NCBI GenBank assembly: GCA_023435825.1
Contig: JAEZMB010000124.1
Span: 1 to 6,240 of the forward strand
Source: Pseudomonadota bacterium
GTDB taxonomy: Bacteria > Desulfobacterota > Desulfovibrionia > Desulfovibrionales > Desulfovibrionaceae
Direction of reading: 5' to 3'
DNA length: 6,240 nt
How positions within the stretch are numbered: position 1 is the stretch's first letter; every line of letters begins with the position of its first letter. Below are positions 5,316-6,240 of this stretch, piece after piece. Below the pieces are notes generated by a model that was not told the origin of the DNA, searched no databases, and saw only the letters and a list, made by a program, of their open reading frames with translations. The translations under genes and the position numbers were made by a program.

Positions 5316-6240
5316 GTGGCCGGCTCCGCCGCCCTGGGACTGCGGGCCGCCGCCGTGTGCGTGGCCGTGGCCGCCCTGGCCCTTGGGCTGTCGTCCCTGG
5401 TGCCGGCCTCGGCCGCGCCGGGCCAGCGTCTGGCCGCCAACGCCGGCGCCCTGGTCCTGGCCGGGGCCGTGTTCTGGTTTTTCACCCGCCGGCTGTCGCG
5501 TTCCCTGGCCGAGGTCGTGGACGTGGCCCGGGCCATCGGCGACGGCGACTACCGCCGCCGGCTGCATTTGCTGCCCGGGGGCGAGTTTTCCGTCCTGGCA
5601 GGAGCCGTCAACCAGATGGCCCGGGGCATCGAGGCCAACATCGCCACCATCGTGGCCCAGAAGACCCAGCTCCAAGCCATCCTGGACGGGATGCGCGAGG
5701 CGGTCATGGTCCTGGACGCCGCCGGCCGGGTGCGCGTGGCCAACCCGGCCCTGGCCCGGCTGGCCCCCATCGCCGCCGATCCCCTGGGACGCCGGCCCAT
5801 CGAGGTCATTCCCAGCCCCGAGCTGCAGCTGGCCTGCGACCGGCTCCTGGCCGCCGAGCCGGCCGGTCCCGAAGCCGAAAACGCGGCCGAGGCCGTGACC
5901 CTGGAAGCCCGGTTCGGCCCGGGCCGGTTCTACGAGGTGTCCCTGGTGCGCCTGCCCGGCCGGGACGGGGCCGAGGCCGGGGTAGTGCTGGTCTTCCACG
6001 ACGTGTCCGAGACCCGCAAGCTCTCCCGGGTGCGCCGGGACTTCGCCGCCAACGTCACCCACGAGCTGCGAACGCCCTTGACGTCCATCAAGGGCTACGC
6101 CGAAACCCTGCTCGGAGCCGCGCCCGAGCTGGCCGCCGAAAAGCGGCGTTTCCTGGAAGTGATCCTCAAAAACGCCAATCACATGTCCAAGATGGTGGAC
6201 GACATTTTAAACCTCGCCCGGCTGGAGGACGGCCAGGGGC
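5316..6240 (+). CDS. phoR: PhoR-type sensor histidine kinase, truncated by the window edge
   Basis: The frame stays open from a GTG at 5316 to the end of the window: 308 codons with no stop, so the C-terminal part is missing. Visible in order: TM1 (about 7-30), only a dozen or so residues outside, TM2 (about 43-58), HAMP-like linker (about 57-110), PAS (about 118-230, ending in V-L-V-F-H-D-V-S-E-x-R), then HisKA with acceptor H249 in V-T-H-E-L-R-T-P-L. The second DHp helix ends in M-V-D-D-I-L-N-L-A-R-L-E. The ATPase domain lies beyond the edge. The near absence of a periplasmic domain fits PhoR, which is thought to receive phosphate information through the Pst transporter and PhoU rather than by direct binding. 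AAGGAG at 5304-5309 supports this start. It should phosphorylate the PhoB encoded just upstream. The PhoR name is inferred from domain order and gene pairing. Confidence 0.85.
   Translation, partial: MAGSAALGLRAAAVCVAVAALALGLSSLVPASAAPGQRLAANAGALVLAGAVFWFFTRRLSRSLAEVVDVARAIGDGDYRRRLHLLPGGEFSVLAGAVNQMARGIEANIATIVAQKTQLQAILDGMREAVMVLDAAGRVRVANPALARLAPIAADPLGRRPIEVIPSPELQLACDRLLAAEPAGPEAENAAEAVTLEARFGPGRFYEVSLVRLPGRDGAEAGVVLVFHDVSETRKLSRVRRDFAANVTHELRTPLTSIKGYAETLLGAAPELAAEKRRFLEVILKNANHMSKMVDDILNLARLEDGQG

Noticed and set aside
4560..6182. Minus-strand open frame (540 codons) opposite phoB and phoR
   Set aside because: Gly/His/Gln-rich product without motifs, lying across two well-supported genes and their boundary.

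Overview
The window looks like chromosomal DNA from a GC-rich Gram-negative bacterium. A Desulfovibrio-type deltaproteobacterium (Desulfovibrionota) is my best guess. It rests on the strong GC bias at third codon positions, the FmdB zinc-ribbon protein with a Ser/Ala/Cys tail, and the style of the sensor kinases. It is an inference, not a database result. Coding density is high and I see no mobile element, tRNA, rRNA or CRISPR.

Layout, left to right: (1) positions 1-120 hold a convincing rho-independent terminator, read leftward, with a weaker second hairpin beyond it. (2) 144-482 (-) encodes a small FmdB-family zinc-ribbon protein. (3) 483-673 is intergenic, with a possible fmdB promoter and a weak terminator candidate for the kinase gene. 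(4) 674-3136 (-) encodes an 820-residue membrane hybrid histidine kinase: periplasmic sensor, HAMP, PAS, HisKA, HATPase, receiver, then an extra tail that looks like a truncated, degenerate second receiver. (5) 3139-4389 (-) encodes a secreted substrate-binding protein of the branched-chain amino acid (Peripla_BP_6) type, two bases upstream of the kinase. (6) 4390-4628 is a divergent control region. (7) 4629-5312 (+) encodes a PhoB-type response regulator. (8) 5316 to the right edge (+) encodes the start of its PhoR-type kinase, which is cut off by the window.

Two signalling systems therefore stand back to back. On the left, the binding protein and the hybrid kinase form a tightly coupled two-gene unit with no ABC permease or ATPase in view. 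This suggests that the binding protein acts as a ligand-sensing partner for the kinase rather than as a transporter subunit. On the right, phoB-phoR is a conventional phosphate-type two-component pair. The region upstream of phoB carries a direct repeat with the 11-bp period of a Pho box, suggesting autoregulation. The leftward unit has a good sigma-70-like promoter at 4443-4471, preceded by a perfect inverted repeat.

The items most worth a second look are the binding-protein/kinase pair, the degenerate receiver at the end of the hybrid kinase, and the Pho-box-like repeat. None of them amounts to a clearly new system from sequence alone.
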